In this document: one piece after another, positions 30,378 to 31,578 of the stretch
Position numbering within the stretch: the first letter of the stretch is position 1
Layout: the number at the start of each line of letters is the position of its first letter
Position numbers and translations under genes: made by a program
NCBI GenBank assembly: GCA_900321955.1
Contig: ONXX01000001.1
Location: forward strand, 1 to 31,578
Length of the DNA: 31,578 nucleotides
Direction of reading: 5' to 3'
Source of the DNA: an uncultured Bacillota bacterium
GTDB taxonomy: Bacteria; Bacillota_I; Bacilli_A; Erysipelotrichales; Erysipelotrichaceae
The notes under the pieces: generated by a model
Database searches by the model: none
The model's input: only the letters and a program-made list of their open reading frames with translations
What the model was told of the DNA's origin: nothing

Positions 30378-31578
30378 TTATTGCGCTTTGACTTCGGCAG
30401 ATCCCAATGGATTTCCTTCCAAGAAATTGCGGGCATTTTCCATCGTCTGTACGGCGATCGCCTGCATGGCTTCTCTGGTGAAGAATGCCTGATGGGAGGT
30501 CAGTACCAGCTGCGGGAACATCTGTAAACGGGCTGTGATCGAATGCGGCAGGGCCTCATCCGAACGGTCGGTATAGACGTTTTCATCTTCCCCTTCATAG
30601 ACATCCAGAGCAACAGCCTGGAACTTCCCGGCCTTTAAGGCGGCGATCAGTGCTTCCGCATCGATCAGAGGTCCTCTGGCCGTGTTTACCAGCATGACGT
30701 GCTTCTTCATCTTGGCGATGGCTGCTTCATCAATGAGATGATAGGTTCCCCCTTCCCCCATGATAAGTGGTGCATGCAAAGAGATCAGATCGGCTTTGGC
30801 GAGCAGTTCGTCTTTGTCGACATAAGTGAGTAAGCCTTCCTCTTCCAGCTTTTTATTCGGATAGGCATCCCAGCCGATGACCCGCATGCCATAGCCTTTG
30901 GCGATCCTGGCGAAGCATTCGCCGATCTTTCCGGTGCCCATGACACCGCAGACCTTGTTATGTAAATCGACACCCAATAAGCCAGACAGGGCAAAGTTGT
31001 TTTCTCTCACCTTGCGGTCCGCCTTGTGCAGACGGCGGTTGGCTTCCTGCAAGATCGCCATGGCGTGTTCAGCTACCGCATATGGCGAGTAGGCAGGAAC
31101 TCTGGCGACTTTGATGCCGTACTCCTCACAGGCCTTAAGATCGACATTATTGAAGCCGGCACAGCGTAAAAGGATCAGCCGGATGCCTGCGTTGTGCAGG
31201 ATCTCGATGACTTCTCTTGGCGCTTCGTCGTTGACGAAGATGCATACGGCATCGTGTCCTTTGGATAAAGCGGCTGTTTCTGCAGTAAATCTTGATTCCA
31301 GATAGGTGATATCGACATTGTAGGTGCCCGGACCTTTTTCATCGGCCAGTTTGGAGAAAAACAGGCGGTCATAGTCCTTGGTGCCGTAGAAGGCGACCTT
31401 TAAGATGCCGGATTCACTCTTTTCAAAACAATCGGTGCAGACCAGCTTCTTTAGTTTTTCATAATATTCTTCCTCGTCCTCGCCTTCAATGGTGACTTCC
31501 AGGACATCGCCCTTTTTGGCATTCAGGGAGAGGATCTGCAGGACATCGTTGGCATTGGCACTTTTGGAATTGCAGGTG
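30378..31578 (-). CDS. HPr-like domain fused to D-2-hydroxyacid (D-lactate) dehydrogenase, 5' end cut
   Basis: One uninterrupted minus-strand frame from the window edge to 30378, about 399 codons. The first 46 or so residues are the C-terminal half of an HPr-type phosphocarrier domain (KSANANDVLQILSLNAKKGD, then a GEDEEEYYEKLKKLV helix). A 15-residue linker leads to a complete dehydrogenase (from KVAFYGTKDYDRLFF, about 340 residues). The dehydrogenase has RCAGFNNVD, NAD motif GTGKIG, the Arg in NTARGPLID, the Glu in VYEGEDE and the active-site His in TSHQAFFT, typical of D-lactate dehydrogenases. No ATG, GTG or TTG occurs in frame between the two parts. In the HPr part the position of regulatory Ser46 is Asp. 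The His15 half lies outside the window. Confidence 0.88.
   Translation of the reverse strand, partial: TCNSKSANANDVLQILSLNAKKGDVLEVTIEGEDEEEYYEKLKKLVCTDCFEKSESGILKVAFYGTKDYDRLFFSKLADEKGPGTYNVDITYLESRFTAETAALSKGHDAVCIFVNDEAPREVIEILHNAGIRLILLRCAGFNNVDLKACEEYGIKVARVPAYSPYAVAEHAMAILQEANRRLHKADRKVRENNFALSGLLGVDLHNKVCGVMGTGKIGECFARIAKGYGMRVIGWDAYPNKKLEEEGLLTYVDKDELLAKADLISLHAPLIMGEGGTYHLIDEAAIAKMKKHVMLVNTARGPLIDAEALIAALKAGKFQAVALDVYEGEDENVYTDRSDEALPHSITARLQMFPQLVLTSHQAFFTREAMQAIAVQTMENARNFLEGNPLGSAEVKAQ

Noticed and set aside
30378..31061. D-2-hydroxyacid dehydrogenase starting at the ATG at 31061 (227 residues)
   Set aside because: That Met is internal (in AVAEHAMAIL). The same frame continues upstream through the full substrate domain and into an HPr-like domain to the window edge, with no stop and no better start.

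Overview
The window looks like chromosome of an anaerobic, low-to-moderate GC Firmicute. I favour the Erysipelotrichia/Erysipelotrichaceae, but that placement is an inference from gene content and style (AGGAGG-type ribosome sites, reverse rubrerythrin, GtrA, DUF4236, SNF2 with SWIM finger, D-lactate dehydrogenase) and not from a marker gene. Coding density is very high, and many genes overlap by 1-8 bases. Ten hairpin terminators separate the transcription units, and several contain the stop codon of the gene they end. No rRNA, tRNA, CRISPR array, insertion sequence or phage gene was seen, and no gene-free stretch reaches 300 bases.

Layout. 1-1699 (+): end of an ABC ATPase, its permease, and a monofunctional GT51 peptidoglycan glycosyltransferase. 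1702-4030 (-): reverse rubrerythrin, then nucleoside hydrolase and deoC. 4131-6908 (+): HTH-fused pseudouridine kinase, pseudouridine-5'-phosphate glycosidase, and a HAD phosphatase that overlaps the next unit. With the nucleoside hydrolase and deoC this forms a nucleoside-salvage neighbourhood. 6886-10168 (+): rarA, acpS, an aminotransferase, GtrA. 10248-11893 (+): Lrp/AsnC regulator with a second aminotransferase. 11949-13561 (+): gpsA and a GNAT acetyltransferase. 13482-16078: divergent pair of an XRE-HTH/UDP-glucose dehydrogenase fusion (-) and a UDP-glucuronate epimerase (+), with two near-identical palindromes between them. 16102-21864 (+): SNF2/SWIM helicase, gpmI, orphan Hpt protein. 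21883-22954 (-): membrane-anchored barnase with a two-domain barstar. 23083-30329 (+): small membrane protein, glyA, DUF4236 protein, transglutaminase-like lipoprotein, then a compact type IV pilus-like operon (PilC/GspF, four small one-TM proteins, PilT). 30378-31578 (-): HPr-like domain fused to D-2-hydroxyacid dehydrogenase, cut by the window edge.

The most notable theme is metabolic enzymes fused in frame to regulatory domains: HTH-pseudouridine kinase (a known architecture), XRE-HTH-UDP-glucose dehydrogenase with candidate operators next to it, and HPr-D-lactate dehydrogenase. A second theme is leaderless transcription. At least four genes (HAD, epimerase, SNF2, barnase) have a good -10 box ending 6-9 bases before the ATG and no usable Shine-Dalgarno. 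Other points of interest are the degenerate first barstar domain, a GNAT gene that appears to have lost its stop at an A8 run inside a shared terminator, and a pilus operon whose only visible ATPase is PilT and whose pilin-like proteins lack the usual prepilin motif.
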